Positions 6,335 to 14,945 of a stretch of DNA of 50,210 nt are shown piece by piece. Origin of the DNA: an uncultured Bacteroides sp. (GTDB lineage Bacteria; Bacteroidota; Bacteroidia; Bacteroidales; Bacteroidaceae); assembly GCA_944319875.1 (NCBI GenBank), contig CALUFR010000123.1, positions 1 to 50,210 of the forward strand, given 5' to 3'. The notes beneath the pieces were generated by a model that worked only from the letters and a program-made list of their open reading frames with translations, was not told where the DNA came from and did no database searches. Within the stretch, counting starts at the first letter, position 1. Every line of letters begins with the position of its first letter. The position numbers and the translations under genes were made by a program.

Positions 6335-9025
6335 ATGCAACAAAAAAAGCATTACATTGGCTTGACGGATGCAGAGGTCTTGGAGAGCCGTAAAAAGTAT
6401 GGAGTAAACATTCTTACTCCACCTGAGAAAGAACCGTTATGGAAACAGTTCTTGGAAAAATTCACAGACCCTCTTATCATCATTTTGATGATAGCTGGTG
6501 TCTTGTCCATTGGAATCTCATTTTATGAGTATTTTGGACTAAATGAGGGATTCACAGTGTTTTTTGAACCTATTGGCATTTTTGTGGCGATTTTACTTGC
6601 TACAGGATTGGCTTTTTATTTTGAATTAAAGGCGGATAAAGAATTCGCCATATTAAACCAAGTGAATGATGATGAACTGGTTGAAGTCATAAGAAATAGC
6701 AATGCAACTCAGATTCCAAAGAAGGATGTAGTTGTTGGGGATATTGTTATCATTAATACTGGTGCGGAAGTTCCTGCTGATGGTGAGTTGTTGGAATGCG
6801 TCAGTCTGAATGTAGATGAATCTACTCTTACGGGAGAACCAATGTGTCATAAGAGTGTTGATGAAAATGATTTTGATTCAGATGCTACCTATCCAACCAA
6901 TCATGTTCTTAAAGGAACTAAAGTGATGGAAGGGCATGGTATATTTCGTGTGACTGCGGTCGGGGACAAAACAGAAAACGGTAAAGTATTCGTAGCTGCT
7001 CAAATTGATGATAGTGTAAAGACACCGCTCAATGAACAATTGGATGGATTAAGTGACCTGATAACAAAATTAAGCTATGGATTTGCCGCATTGGTAGTCA
7101 TCGGTCGTTTGTTGATTTACTTTTTGGGAGATAACTCAATGGAATGGGCACATATTACTGCATATGTACTCCAAACATTAATGATAGCCGTCACTTTAAT
7201 TGTTGTTGCTGTACCCGAAGGGCTGCCTATGGCTGTAACCTTGAGCCTTGCTTATAGTATGCGCAGAATGTTGAAAACGAACAACCTTGTACGCAAGATG
7301 CACGCATGTGAAACAATGGGAGCCACGACTGTAATTTGTACGGATAAAACAGGAACACTGACCCAAAATCAGATGAGCGTTGAGGAAACTCAATTTTATG
7401 GTCTATCTAACCAAATATTGGGTACAGATGAAACAAGCTATTTAATAAAAGAAGGCATTGCTCTTAATTCTACAGCATCATTGGATTTAAGTAACCCTGA
7501 AAAGCCTATAGTATTAGGTAATCCTACAGAAGGGGCATTGCTTTTATGGCTTAAAAATAATGGCGTTGATTACCGAGATCTGAAGGAAGATGCCAATGTA
7601 GTAGAAGAATTGCCATTTTCTACAGAAAGGAAATATATGGCAACTGTTGTGGAATCCGCTCTGCTTGGAGGTAAGAAAATTCTATATGTAAAAGGTGCTC
7701 CCGAAATAATTCGTTCTCTTTGTAAGCAAATCGATCAAAATGTAAAAATTGCCGATATTGACAAACAACTAACAGACTATCAAAATCGTGCAATGCGTAC
7801 TTTGGGTTTTGCATATCAAATATTGAATGACAGTGATGTTACAATTGCAGACGGCAAGGTGGTTGCTGGGAACCTGACTTTCATGGGAATTGTTGCCATT
7901 GCTGACCCCGTTCGTAAAGATGTTCCAGCAGCTGTGCAAAAGTGTATGGCCGCAGGTATTAACGTAAAAATTGTAACCGGAGATACTCCTGGGACGGCTA
8001 AAGAAATCGGACGGCAAATCGGACTTTGGACTAAAAAAGATAATGATAGTGCAATAATAACAGGAACAGAGTTTGAAAAACTTTCAGATGATGAGCTTGA
8101 TAAGAAAGTGGTTGGATTAAAGATTATTGCTCGTGCCCGTCCAATGGATAAGAGACGTCTGGTAGAATCCTTGCAGAGAAACAATCAAGTGGTCGCAGTA
8201 ACAGGCGATGGCACGAATGACGCTCCAGCACTCAAGGCTGCTCATGTGGGTTTGTCAATGGGCGACGGCACCTCCGTAGCCAAGGAAGCCTCGGACATTA
8301 CCATTATAGACAATTCATTTAGCAGCATTTGTCGTGCGGTTATGTGGGGGCGTTCACTTTATCAAAATATTCAACGTTTCTTATTGTTCCAACTCACAGT
8401 CAATGTAGCTGCATGTTTTATTGTGCTGGTAGGTGCGTTCATGGGAACAGAATCTCCGTTAACCGTGACGCAAATGCTGTGGGTAAACTTAATAATGGAT
8501 ACATTCGGAGCTATGGCTCTTGCTTCATTGCCCCCTTCACAATCTGTAATGAAAGATAAGCCTCGTGACCGCAAAGCATTTATCCTTACAAAACCCATGA
8601 TGAAAGATATTCTCGGTGTTGGCGGATTTTTCTTTTTGTTGCTTGTTGTGTTCCTTTATATATTCCAACATACTGAAATCACGCAAATGACAGACCTGAT
8701 ACATTGCAAATTTGGCGAAGCCAATGGCTTGTCAGCATATGAGCAGACTCTATTGTTTTCAATTTTCGTTTGGACACACCTTTGGTATATGTTCAATACC
8801 CGTTCATTTGAAACAGGCAAAAGCTTCTTCCAACTAAGAATGAGTAAGGAGTTTTTTACTATCGTTGCAATAATTTTTATTGGGCAGATTGTGATAGTTG
8901 AAGGACTCTATGAGTTCTTTAACTGTACTCCAATGAAATTAGTAGATTGGATAATAATAGTTACCTTATCTTCATTGGTTCTATGGACGAGGGAATTGTG
9001 GCATTTGCTCACAAAAAGGAAATGA
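6335..9025 (+). CDS. Calcium-translocating P-type ATPase, PMCA type (P2B-like)
   Basis: An 896-residue pump that would export Ca2+ from the cytoplasm using ATP. It has the actuator motif LTGEP (about 168), the ion-site motif VAVPEGLP in membrane segment 4, the phosphorylation motif DKTGTLT with Asp337, the nucleotide-domain KGAPE, and the hinge TGDGTNDAPAL. About ten membrane segments are spread as in the family (two near 45-110, two near 240-310, six in the last 230 residues). No long C-terminal calmodulin-type tail is seen. Gene order places it at the end of the A+T-rich block with the triad, the SPFH protein and the small basic protein. A terminator follows. Calcium specificity is a family inference. 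Confidence 0.92.
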   Translation: MQQKKHYIGLTDAEVLESRKKYGVNILTPPEKEPLWKQFLEKFTDPLIIILMIAGVLSIGISFYEYFGLNEGFTVFFEPIGIFVAILLATGLAFYFELKADKEFAILNQVNDDELVEVIRNSNATQIPKKDVVVGDIVIINTGAEVPADGELLECVSLNVDESTLTGEPMCHKSVDENDFDSDATYPTNHVLKGTKVMEGHGIFRVTAVGDKTENGKVFVAAQIDDSVKTPLNEQLDGLSDLITKLSYGFAALVVIGRLLIYFLGDNSMEWAHITAYVLQTLMIAVTLIVVAVPEGLPMAVTLSLAYSMRRMLKTNNLVRKMHACETMGATTVICTDKTGTLTQNQMSVEETQFYGLSNQILGTDETSYLIKEGIALNSTASLDLSNPEKPIVLGNPTEGALLLWLKNNGVDYRDLKEDANVVEELPFSTERKYMATVVESALLGGKKILYVKGAPEIIRSLCKQIDQNVKIADIDKQLTDYQNRAMRTLGFAYQILNDSDVTIADGKVVAGNLTFMGIVAIADPVRKDVPAAVQKCMAAGINVKIVTGDTPGTAKEIGRQIGLWTKKDNDSAIITGTEFEKLSDDELDKKVVGLKIIARARPMDKRRLVESLQRNNQVVAVTGDGTNDAPALKAAHVGLSMGDGTSVAKEASDITIIDNSFSSICRAVMWGRSLYQNIQRFLLFQLTVNVAACFIVLVGAFMGTESPLTVTQMLWVNLIMDTFGAMALASLPPSQSVMKDKPRDRKAFILTKPMMKDILGVGGFFFLLLVVFLYIFQHTEITQMTDLIHCKFGEANGLSAYEQTLLFSIFVWTHLWYMFNTRSFETGKSFFQLRMSKEFFTIVAIIFIGQIVIVEGLYEFFNCTPMKLVDWIIIVTLSSLVLWTRELWHLLTKRK

Positions 9026-9052
9026 GGTTATTGTTATAATTGCTAATAAAAA

Positions 9053-9082
9053 AGAGGCTGTTCCAATTAGGGGATAGCCTCT
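9053..9082. terminator. Hairpin terminator after the Ca2+ ATPase gene
   Basis: AGAGGCT at 9053-9059 pairs with AGCCTCT at 9076-9082, and a T-rich stretch (TTGTTTC) follows on the plus strand. An A-run lies on the other side, so it could also serve the minus-strand asparaginase gene ending at 9146. Confidence 0.7.
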
Positions 9083-9145
9083 GTTGTTTCAGTATTCTCA
9101 GTATTTCGTTTTTTATATTGTTTTTTATCGGAACCAATAAATTTT

Positions 9146-10189
9146 TTATTCTTTCGTGATTTCACCAGCCAGATTAGAGTCCATCAGTCGTCGGATTTCC
9201 TGTTGGTCCAGTCCGTGTCCCAGGAGGAACATCAGTTTGGTGACGGCACATTCCGGCGTGCTGTCATAACCGCTGATGACACCGGCCTGAAGCAGTTGGA
9301 GCCCGGTTCCGTAGCGTTGCATCTCGACAATGCCGCGTTGGCATTGTGTAATGTTGACGATGACGATGCCCCGTTCGGTGGCTTCCTTCAGTTGGTGGAT
9401 AAGCCACTCTTTTTGGGGTGCGTTGCCCGATCCGAAGGTCTTGAGCACGACGGCTTTCAGTCCGGGTACGTGGAGCACGGAGTTGACGATGCTCTCGCGA
9501 ATGCCGGGAAACAGGGTGAGAACCACTACATTCGTATCAAACAGATAGTGGGGTTTCATCGGTCGTGACAGGTCGGGACGACGGATGAGGTGCTCTTCGT
9601 AACGGATATGTATGCCTGCCTTGGCCAACGGCGGGCAGTTGAAGGAACGGAAAGCGTTGAAGTTTTCGGCATTGATTTTGGTTGTACGGTTGCCTCGCAT
9701 CAGTTCGTTTTCGAAGAAGATGCAGACTTCGGGTACCATAGGGGTGCCGTCGGGGCGGCGGGCGGAGGCAATCTCAATGGCGGTGATGAGATTTTCCTTA
9801 CCGTCGGTGCGCAGCATGCCGATAGGCAGTTGTGAGCCGGTCAGGATGACAGGTTTCGACAGATTTTCGAGCATGAAACTCAGGGCGCAAGCCGTATAGG
9901 CCATGGTGTCGGTGCCGTGCAGGATGACAAAGCCGTCATATCTGTCATAATGGGCGCTGATAATCCTGACAATCTTGGCCCACAGTTCAGGCTCCATGTC
10001 CGATGAGTCGATGGGCGGATTGAATTGATAGGTGGAAATGTGGCAGTTGAAACGTTTCAGCTCAGGCACGTGCTTTAGCAGTTGGTCAAAGTCGAAACTT
10101 TCCAAGGCGCCGGTTTCAGGATTTTCAATCATGCCGATGGTGCCGCCGGTATATATCAGTAGTACAGAAGGACAGTCCGATGTATTCAT
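9146..10189 (-). CDS. ansA: Type I L-asparaginase
   Basis: A 347-residue cytoplasmic enzyme that hydrolyses asparagine to aspartate and ammonia. The first active-site loop is YTGGTIG (nucleophile Thr14, residues 13-19) and the second is HGTDTMAYTA, with the threonine-aspartate pair of asparaginases. The absence of a signal peptide and the length near 340 point to the type I (AnsA) enzyme. A longer frame opens upstream, but I start at ATG 10189. A GGAG lies 6-10 bp before it and a TACCTTTG -7 element lies at 10222-10229, inside the longer version. The gene is convergent with the Ca2+ ATPase gene and divergent from the DUF308 gene. Confidence 0.93.
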   Translation of the reverse strand: MNTSDCPSVLLIYTGGTIGMIENPETGALESFDFDQLLKHVPELKRFNCHISTYQFNPPIDSSDMEPELWAKIVRIISAHYDRYDGFVILHGTDTMAYTACALSFMLENLSKPVILTGSQLPIGMLRTDGKENLITAIEIASARRPDGTPMVPEVCIFFENELMRGNRTTKINAENFNAFRSFNCPPLAKAGIHIRYEEHLIRRPDLSRPMKPHYLFDTNVVVLTLFPGIRESIVNSVLHVPGLKAVVLKTFGSGNAPQKEWLIHQLKEATERGIVIVNITQCQRGIVEMQRYGTGLQLLQAGVISGYDSTPECAVTKLMFLLGHGLDQQEIRRLMDSNLAGEITKE

Positions 10190-10221
10190 ACGATTCTCCG
10201 TGCTTAGCAGTTTAATGGCGG

Positions 10222-10229
10222 CAAAGGTA
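10222..10229 (-). promoter_or_regulatory. Promoter -7 element for ansA
   Basis: TACCTTTG on the minus strand matches the Bacteroides -7 consensus TAnnTTTG. It lies about 33 bp before ATG 10189 and supports that start. No clear -33 TTTG is seen. Confidence 0.55.
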
Positions 10230-10284
10230 CAAAATCTATTCGACAATCGGGCTGTCGCGTCAGTAGAATTAAACATTTGTTTTG

Positions 10285-10316
10285 CTTGCACCGTTGTCCG
10301 AAAGAGTGTATCTTTG
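10285..10316 (+). promoter_or_regulatory. Promoter for the DUF308 gene
   Basis: TATCTTTG at 10309-10316 fits TAnnTTTG. CTTG at 10285-10288, 20 bp upstream, approximates the -33 TTTG. The gene starts at 10389, leaving a leader of roughly 65 nt. Confidence 0.55.
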
Positions 10317-10388
10317 CCTGTGTCGAACTAAACGCTCGTCTGTGTGTTATATTGAAAGGCTTTTGAAAATGATTAAAAAGAATAGAAT

Positions 10389-10961
10389 ATGAAAGGATTG
10401 AATTATTCATTGATGCGCATCATTTGCGCCTTGATTATCGGTCTCCTGCTGGTGTTGTTTCCCGCCGAGGCCGGCGAATATTTTGTGTTGACGCTGGGCG
10501 TGGTTTTCATGGTTCCTTCGCTCATCGGCTTGATAGGCTATCTGGCGCAGAAACCGGAGAACCGTCGTCGTTTTCCTATCGAGGCAGTGGGCAGTCTGCT
10601 CTTCGGCTTGTGGCTGGTCATCATGCCCGACTTCTTTGCCGACCTGCTGACCTTTGTGTTAGGCTTTATCCTGGTGATGGGCGGTGTGCAACAGATAGCT
10701 TCGCTCATGGCGGCGCGTAGCTGGATGAAGGTGCCGGGTGGATTTTACGTTGTTCCGCTGCTCATTCTGATTGCAGGTGTGGTAGCTTTGTTCAATCCCA
10801 CAGGTGTCCGCTCCACGGCTTTCATCATCATTGGTGTAAGTTGCCTGGTCTATGCTTTGTCTGAACTGGTGACTTGGATGAAGTTCTCCAGCCACCGTCC
10901 GCAGCCTGAGAATGTGGAAGAGATGAAGGACGATGCCGAAGACGCCGAGATTCTGGAGTGA
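10389..10961 (+). CDS. DUF308 (HdeD-like) membrane protein
   Basis: A 190-residue membrane protein with about six hydrophobic segments in three pairs, each with repeats such as ALIIGLLLVLFPAEA, LFGLWLVIMPDF and LILIAGVVALFNP. This is the DUF308/HdeD layout. The tail after about residue 165 is soluble and acidic (EMKDDAEDAEILE). E. coli HdeD is linked to acid resistance, but the role in Bacteroides is not known. It appears monocistronic, with its own promoter and a long inverted-repeat terminator downstream. Confidence 0.85.
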   Translation: MKGLNYSLMRIICALIIGLLLVLFPAEAGEYFVLTLGVVFMVPSLIGLIGYLAQKPENRRRFPIEAVGSLLFGLWLVIMPDFFADLLTFVLGFILVMGGVQQIASLMAARSWMKVPGGFYVVPLLILIAGVVALFNPTGVRSTAFIIIGVSCLVYALSELVTWMKFSSHRPQPENVEEMKDDAEDAEILE

Positions 10962-10980
10962 ACAGCGGGAAGATAAAAAT

Positions 10981-11060
10981 CAGGCACGGATTTCACGGAT
11001 GTATGCGGAAAGAATAAGAGACTTTCCAGTCCATATCTGTGAAATCCGTGCCTGTTTTTT
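10981..11060. terminator. Long inverted repeat acting as a bidirectional terminator
   Basis: The arms at 10981-11000 (CAGGCACGGATTTCACGGAT) and 11035-11054 match at 19 of 20 positions across a 34-nt loop. Six Ts follow at 11055-11060, and an A-rich run precedes it for the opposite strand. It sits between convergent genes. A related palindrome lies at 48685-48746, so this looks like a dispersed extragenic palindrome used as a terminator. Confidence 0.8.
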
Positions 11061-11072
11061 CACTTTACATCC

Positions 11073-12179
11073 TTACAATATGAGTTCTTCATAGGGTAAA
11101 CCGAATACATCGGCTACGGCTTTGTAGACCACTTGCCCGTCGGCCACGTTCACGCCGAGCGCCAAGGCCGGATCATCCTTGCAGGCTTTCCGCCAGCCTT
11201 TGTCGGCCAGGGCTACGGTGTAGGGTAGGGTGGCGTTGGTCAGTGCCATGGTTGAGGTGAAGGGAACGGCACCGGGAATGTTGGCCACGGCGTAGTGGAC
11301 AATGCCGTCCACGACGTATGTCGGGTCACTGTGTGTGGTGGGGTGCGACGTTTCGAAACAGCCGCCCTGGTCGATGGCTACGTCTACGAGTACCGTGCCC
11401 GGCTTCATCAGGCCGAGCATGTCGCGGGTGATAAGGTGTGGCGTCTTGTCGCCGGGAATGAGGACAGAACCGATGACCAAGTCCACTGTGGGCAATTCCA
11501 TGCGGATGTTGTGAGCCGAGGAATAGAGAGTCTTTACGTTTTTGGGTAATACTTCGCTCAGGTAGCGCAGTCGGGCCAGGTTGATATCCGTAATCATCAC
11601 TTCAGCTCCCATGCCGGCTGCCATTTGTGCAGCGTTGCTTCCCACGATACCTCCACCCAGTATCAGCACACGGGCGGGACGTACGCCCGGCACGCCTCCC
11701 AGCAGTTTGCCCTTGCCTCCCTGAGGTTTCTCGAGGAAGCGTGCGCCTTCCTGCACGGACATACGGCCGGCCACTTCGCTCATGGGGACGAGCAGGGGCA
11801 GTGAGCGGTCGGGCAGTTCGACGGTTTCGTAGGCGATGCAGATGCCTCCACTTTCAATCATAGCCTCGGTCAGGGCACGGTCGGCGGCGAAATGGAAGTA
11901 CGTGAACACCACCTGTCCGCGTCGGATAAGTTTGTACTCGGGAGCGATAGGCTCCTTGACCTTAACAATCATGTCGGCAGCGGCATAAACCTCCTCAATG
12001 GTAGGCAACAGCTGTGCACCCACGTTCATGTAGTCTTCATCGGTAAAGCCGCTGTTGCTGCCTGCCGTCTGCTGTACGTACACGGTGTGTCCCCGCTTGA
12101 CGAGCTCGGCTACTCCCGCCGGCGTCATGCCGACACGGTTCTCATTGTTTTTAATCTCTTTCGGTACACCAATAATCAT
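11073..12179 (-). CDS. ald: Alanine dehydrogenase
   Basis: A 368-residue enzyme that interconverts L-alanine and pyruvate plus ammonia with NAD(H). The N-terminus MIIGVPKEIKNNENRVGMTP holds the conserved substrate-binding region. The nucleotide-binding glycine motif is LILGGGIVGSNAAQMAAGMG, followed by the acidic ribose-binding region VMITDIN. Length and end-to-end similarity fit the Ald family rather than transhydrogenase alpha subunits, which are longer. The start at 12179 begins exactly at the family N-terminus. It may supply ammonia or pyruvate alongside the asparaginase nearby, but the two are not cotranscribed. Confidence 0.95.
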   Translation of the reverse strand: MIIGVPKEIKNNENRVGMTPAGVAELVKRGHTVYVQQTAGSNSGFTDEDYMNVGAQLLPTIEEVYAAADMIVKVKEPIAPEYKLIRRGQVVFTYFHFAADRALTEAMIESGGICIAYETVELPDRSLPLLVPMSEVAGRMSVQEGARFLEKPQGGKGKLLGGVPGVRPARVLILGGGIVGSNAAQMAAGMGAEVMITDINLARLRYLSEVLPKNVKTLYSSAHNIRMELPTVDLVIGSVLIPGDKTPHLITRDMLGLMKPGTVLVDVAIDQGGCFETSHPTTHSDPTYVVDGIVHYAVANIPGAVPFTSTMALTNATLPYTVALADKGWRKACKDDPALALGVNVADGQVVYKAVADVFGLPYEELIL

Positions 12180-12293
12180 AATGCTATGTGTTAGAGGTTA
12201 AACATGGCGCAAGATAGCGAATTTGCTGACAGGTTGTTATCGGTGGCCGTGTGTTATACAACAGCATTGTCATTGATGTGATATTCCGCTCGG

Positions 12294-13529
12294 CTATTCC
12301 GTACGCTTGCAGGCATTTACTTGCAGAAATTCGTCGAACAGCGTTTCATAGTTCCCATGCACCATGATGTGGTGGTTGCCCAGCGGATTGCGCAGGAAAT
12401 AGTCTGCGGGCGAGTTGAGGCGGACGCGCACCTGCGTACGGCACATGTTGATGTAGTTTGTGTTTTCCGTCAGGGTGCCGGTCGTCAGGTAATATTCATC
12501 CAGCGATTCGCTTCCACATTTCACGAGCGTTACGTCGCCCGTGGGGAGCAGGCCTTGTATGCCGATGCTCTGGTCTGTCTCGAAGTGACTGCGCAAGATG
12601 AATTTTTCCGTCTGCTTCAATCCTATGGTGCAATGAGACAGTACGATTTCGTTGGTTCGTGCGTTGATCATCGACGGGTTGGCCATGAAGGACGGTTGCG
12701 CGGTGAGTGTTTTCACCATCAGCATGGTGAATATCGACTGAAGGTCGCCTTCACATCCGGCCACGATGCCCTCGTCGTTCAGTAGTGACAGGGCGAGACA
12801 GCCGGATGCTCCTGTCATTTCTATGAGTTTGAAGCAACTCAGCGTCAGAGCCGACAGTTTTTCTTCTTCGGCTATCCGTCGGATGGCCTTGTACACCTTC
12901 ATGGCTTTCAGCATATCCTCGGGCGAGGCTTCCCGGCAGGCCAGCGCTTGTCCGGCCAGTTGGGCCGAAGCTTCGCCCACTTCGTCGTCGGACAGGGCAT
13001 TGTAGTATTCTACGACGCGTTCCAGCGGTATGTCAGTGTATTCCACTCCCCATCGGCGCTTGGCCAGCAGGTAATCCACGTTGCTGGATATGAGCCAGCC
13101 GGCGGGCGTACCGATGACACCGATGCGCGAGCCTGAAATGTGGCGTTGCGCCTTGAAGTTGTTGTACATCACGAACAGCCGCTTGATGATTTCCGGCAGT
13201 TCGCCGTGCAAAATCTCGCTCTTCATGCCGCGGGCGCGCAGCCAGGAGGAGATCTCCAAAGCCGCGGCCAGTGAGTTCTGCATGCCGTCGGCCAGCAAGA
13301 TGGTGGGGCGGGGCAGTTGTTCGAAGTGCTGTATCACCAGCCGCTCCACGCCGCCTGTGGCAATGAACAGGATGCTGAAATCGTCGGGAGTGAGGCGGCT
13401 CATCTGTGAACAGTCGACAAGGTTGACGGTGAAATATTTTTCCAGTTCGGCCAGGATTGTTTCGTGCGAACTGCGCACGGATGCATGCTTATGGAGTAAT
13501 GAGGCGAATGTTATGAGATTGATGACCAT
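12294..13529 (-). CDS. L-fucose/L-arabinose isomerase-fold protein
   Basis: A 411-residue cytoplasmic protein whose layout resembles the fucose/arabinose isomerase superfamily: an N-terminal Rossmann-like half with IGVIGTPAGWLI, a central part with TLSCFKLIEMTGASGCLALSLLNDEGIVAGCEGDLQS, and a C-terminal barrel with NHHIMVHGNY. The central Glu/Asp residues (GCEGDLQS) and the late His residues resemble the metal site of these isomerases. No sugar catabolism genes are adjacent, so the substrate is unknown. The start at ATG 13529 (MVINLITF) fits the fold; the upstream ATG would add 19 low-complexity residues. Divergent from the aminotransferase gene. Confidence 0.7.
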   Translation of the reverse strand: MVINLITFASLLHKHASVRSSHETILAELEKYFTVNLVDCSQMSRLTPDDFSILFIATGGVERLVIQHFEQLPRPTILLADGMQNSLAAALEISSWLRARGMKSEILHGELPEIIKRLFVMYNNFKAQRHISGSRIGVIGTPAGWLISSNVDYLLAKRRWGVEYTDIPLERVVEYYNALSDDEVGEASAQLAGQALACREASPEDMLKAMKVYKAIRRIAEEEKLSALTLSCFKLIEMTGASGCLALSLLNDEGIVAGCEGDLQSIFTMLMVKTLTAQPSFMANPSMINARTNEIVLSHCTIGLKQTEKFILRSHFETDQSIGIQGLLPTGDVTLVKCGSESLDEYYLTTGTLTENTNYINMCRTQVRVRLNSPADYFLRNPLGNHHIMVHGNYETLFDEFLQVNACKRTE

Positions 13530-13578
13530 GATACTATAATTGAGTTTTTGTATATTCAAAGGTAAGAGTTTCTTTTTA

Positions 13579-13630
13579 CATGGCATAACGTTTTTAATAT
13601 AGATAAGGTTTTTAAAGTTTTTATGCCATG
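13579..13630. repeat. Inverted repeat between divergent genes
   Basis: CATGGCATAA at 13579-13588 and TTATGCCATG at 13621-13630 are perfect inverted arms separated by 32 bp of A+T-rich DNA. They lie between the isomerase-like gene (start 13529, minus) and the aminotransferase gene (start 13740, plus). The position would suit a shared regulator, but no regulator is adjacent. Confidence 0.45.
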
Positions 13631-13656
13631 CGTTCCTGTGGTATCAAATAAATCGC

Positions 13657-13664
13657 TACATTTG
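13657..13664 (+). promoter_or_regulatory. Promoter -7 element for the aminotransferase operon
   Basis: TACATTTG fits TAnnTTTG and is followed by CACATCC, a common Bacteroides start-site context. It lies 75 bp before ATG 13740. The -33 element is unclear. Confidence 0.5.
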
Positions 13665-13739
13665 CACATCCTAAATGGACTTGGAGTAAAAGTATCAGCA
13701 AATGCAAACCTCTAAACTGTAAAAAAAGGAACAAGACCC

Positions 13740-14939
13740 ATGCCAAAAATATCCATTCGGGGGACGGAGATGCCCGCATCCCCCATCCGCAAACTGGCTC
13801 CGCTGGCCGACGCCGCCAAGCAAAGGGGTGTCCATGTGTTTCATCTGAACATCGGACAGCCGGATCTGCCTACACCGCAAGTGGCTATCGACGCCATCCG
13901 CAATATTGACCGTAAGGTGTTGGAATACAGCCCCAGTGCGGGCTACCGAAGCTACCGCGAAAAGCTAGTGGGCTATTATGAGAAGTATAACATCCACCTG
14001 ACGGCGGATGATATTATCATCACTTCCGGTGGTTCGGAAGCGGTGCTATTCTCTTTCATGGCCTGCTTGAACCCGGGTGACGAGATTATCGTGCCCGAAC
14101 CGGCCTACGCCAACTATATGGCTTTCGCCATCTCGGCCGGTGCCAAAATACGTACCATTGCCACTACCATTGAGGAAGGTTTCTCGCTGCCCAAGGTGGA
14201 GAAGTTCGAGGAGCTGATCAACGAGCGCACGCGTGCCATCCTGATTTGTAATCCCAACAACCCGACCGGCTACCTCTATACCCGTCGCGAGATGAATCAG
14301 ATACGCGACTTGGTGAAGAAGTACGACCTGTTCCTGTTCTCCGACGAGGTGTACCGCGAGTTCATCTATACCGGTTCGCCCTATATCTCGGCCTGCCACC
14401 TGGAAGGCATCGAGCAGAACGTGGTGCTTATCGACTCCGTTTCCAAGCGTTATTCGGAGTGCGGCATCCGCATCGGGGCGTTGATCACGAAAAACAAGGA
14501 AATCCGCGACGCCGTGATGAAATTCTGCCAGGCCCGTCTCAGTCCTCCCTTGATCGGACAGATTGCCGCCGAGGCTTCGCTTGACGCGGGCGAAGACTAC
14601 CTGCGCGACATCTACGATGAATACGTGGAGCGCCGTAAGTGCCTCATTGACGGGCTGAACCGCATTCCGGGCGTCTATTCGCCCATCCCGATGGGGGCTT
14701 TCTATACGGTGGCCAGGCTGCCGGTGGACGACTCCGACAAGTTCTGCGCCTGGTGTCTGTCCGACTTCGAATATGAAGGGCAGACGGTGTTCATGGCACC
14801 CGCTTCGGGTTTCTACACCACGCCCGGTGCCGGACGCGACGAAGTGCGCATCGCTTACGTGCTGAAGAAAGAAGACCTGATGCGCGCACTGTTTGTGCTT
14901 CAGAAGGCTTTGGAGGCATATCCCGGAAGAACACTGTAA
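13740..14939 (+). CDS. PLP-dependent class I/II aminotransferase (AspAT family)
   Basis: A 399-residue fold-type I enzyme. Landmarks are LNIGQPDLPTP near residue 36, SPSAGYRSYREKL near 61, ICNPNNPTG near 175 and the pyridoxal-phosphate lysine in SVSKRYSECGIRIG near residue 240; a late arginine in RDEVRIAY binds the substrate carboxylate. It would transfer amino groups between amino and 2-oxo acids, probably aspartate or a related substrate, but the exact substrate cannot be read. The permease gene starts 6 bp downstream, so they share a transcript. The SKRYSECG motif is slightly unlike the classic SKxxxxxGxR spacing, yet the Lys and Arg are both present. Confidence 0.88.
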   Translation: MPKISIRGTEMPASPIRKLAPLADAAKQRGVHVFHLNIGQPDLPTPQVAIDAIRNIDRKVLEYSPSAGYRSYREKLVGYYEKYNIHLTADDIIITSGGSEAVLFSFMACLNPGDEIIVPEPAYANYMAFAISAGAKIRTIATTIEEGFSLPKVEKFEELINERTRAILICNPNNPTGYLYTRREMNQIRDLVKKYDLFLFSDEVYREFIYTGSPYISACHLEGIEQNVVLIDSVSKRYSECGIRIGALITKNKEIRDAVMKFCQARLSPPLIGQIAAEASLDAGEDYLRDIYDEYVERRKCLIDGLNRIPGVYSPIPMGAFYTVARLPVDDSDKFCAWCLSDFEYEGQTVFMAPASGFYTTPGAGRDEVRIAYVLKKEDLMRALFVLQKALEAYPGRTL

Positions 14940-14945
14940 TTCGTT

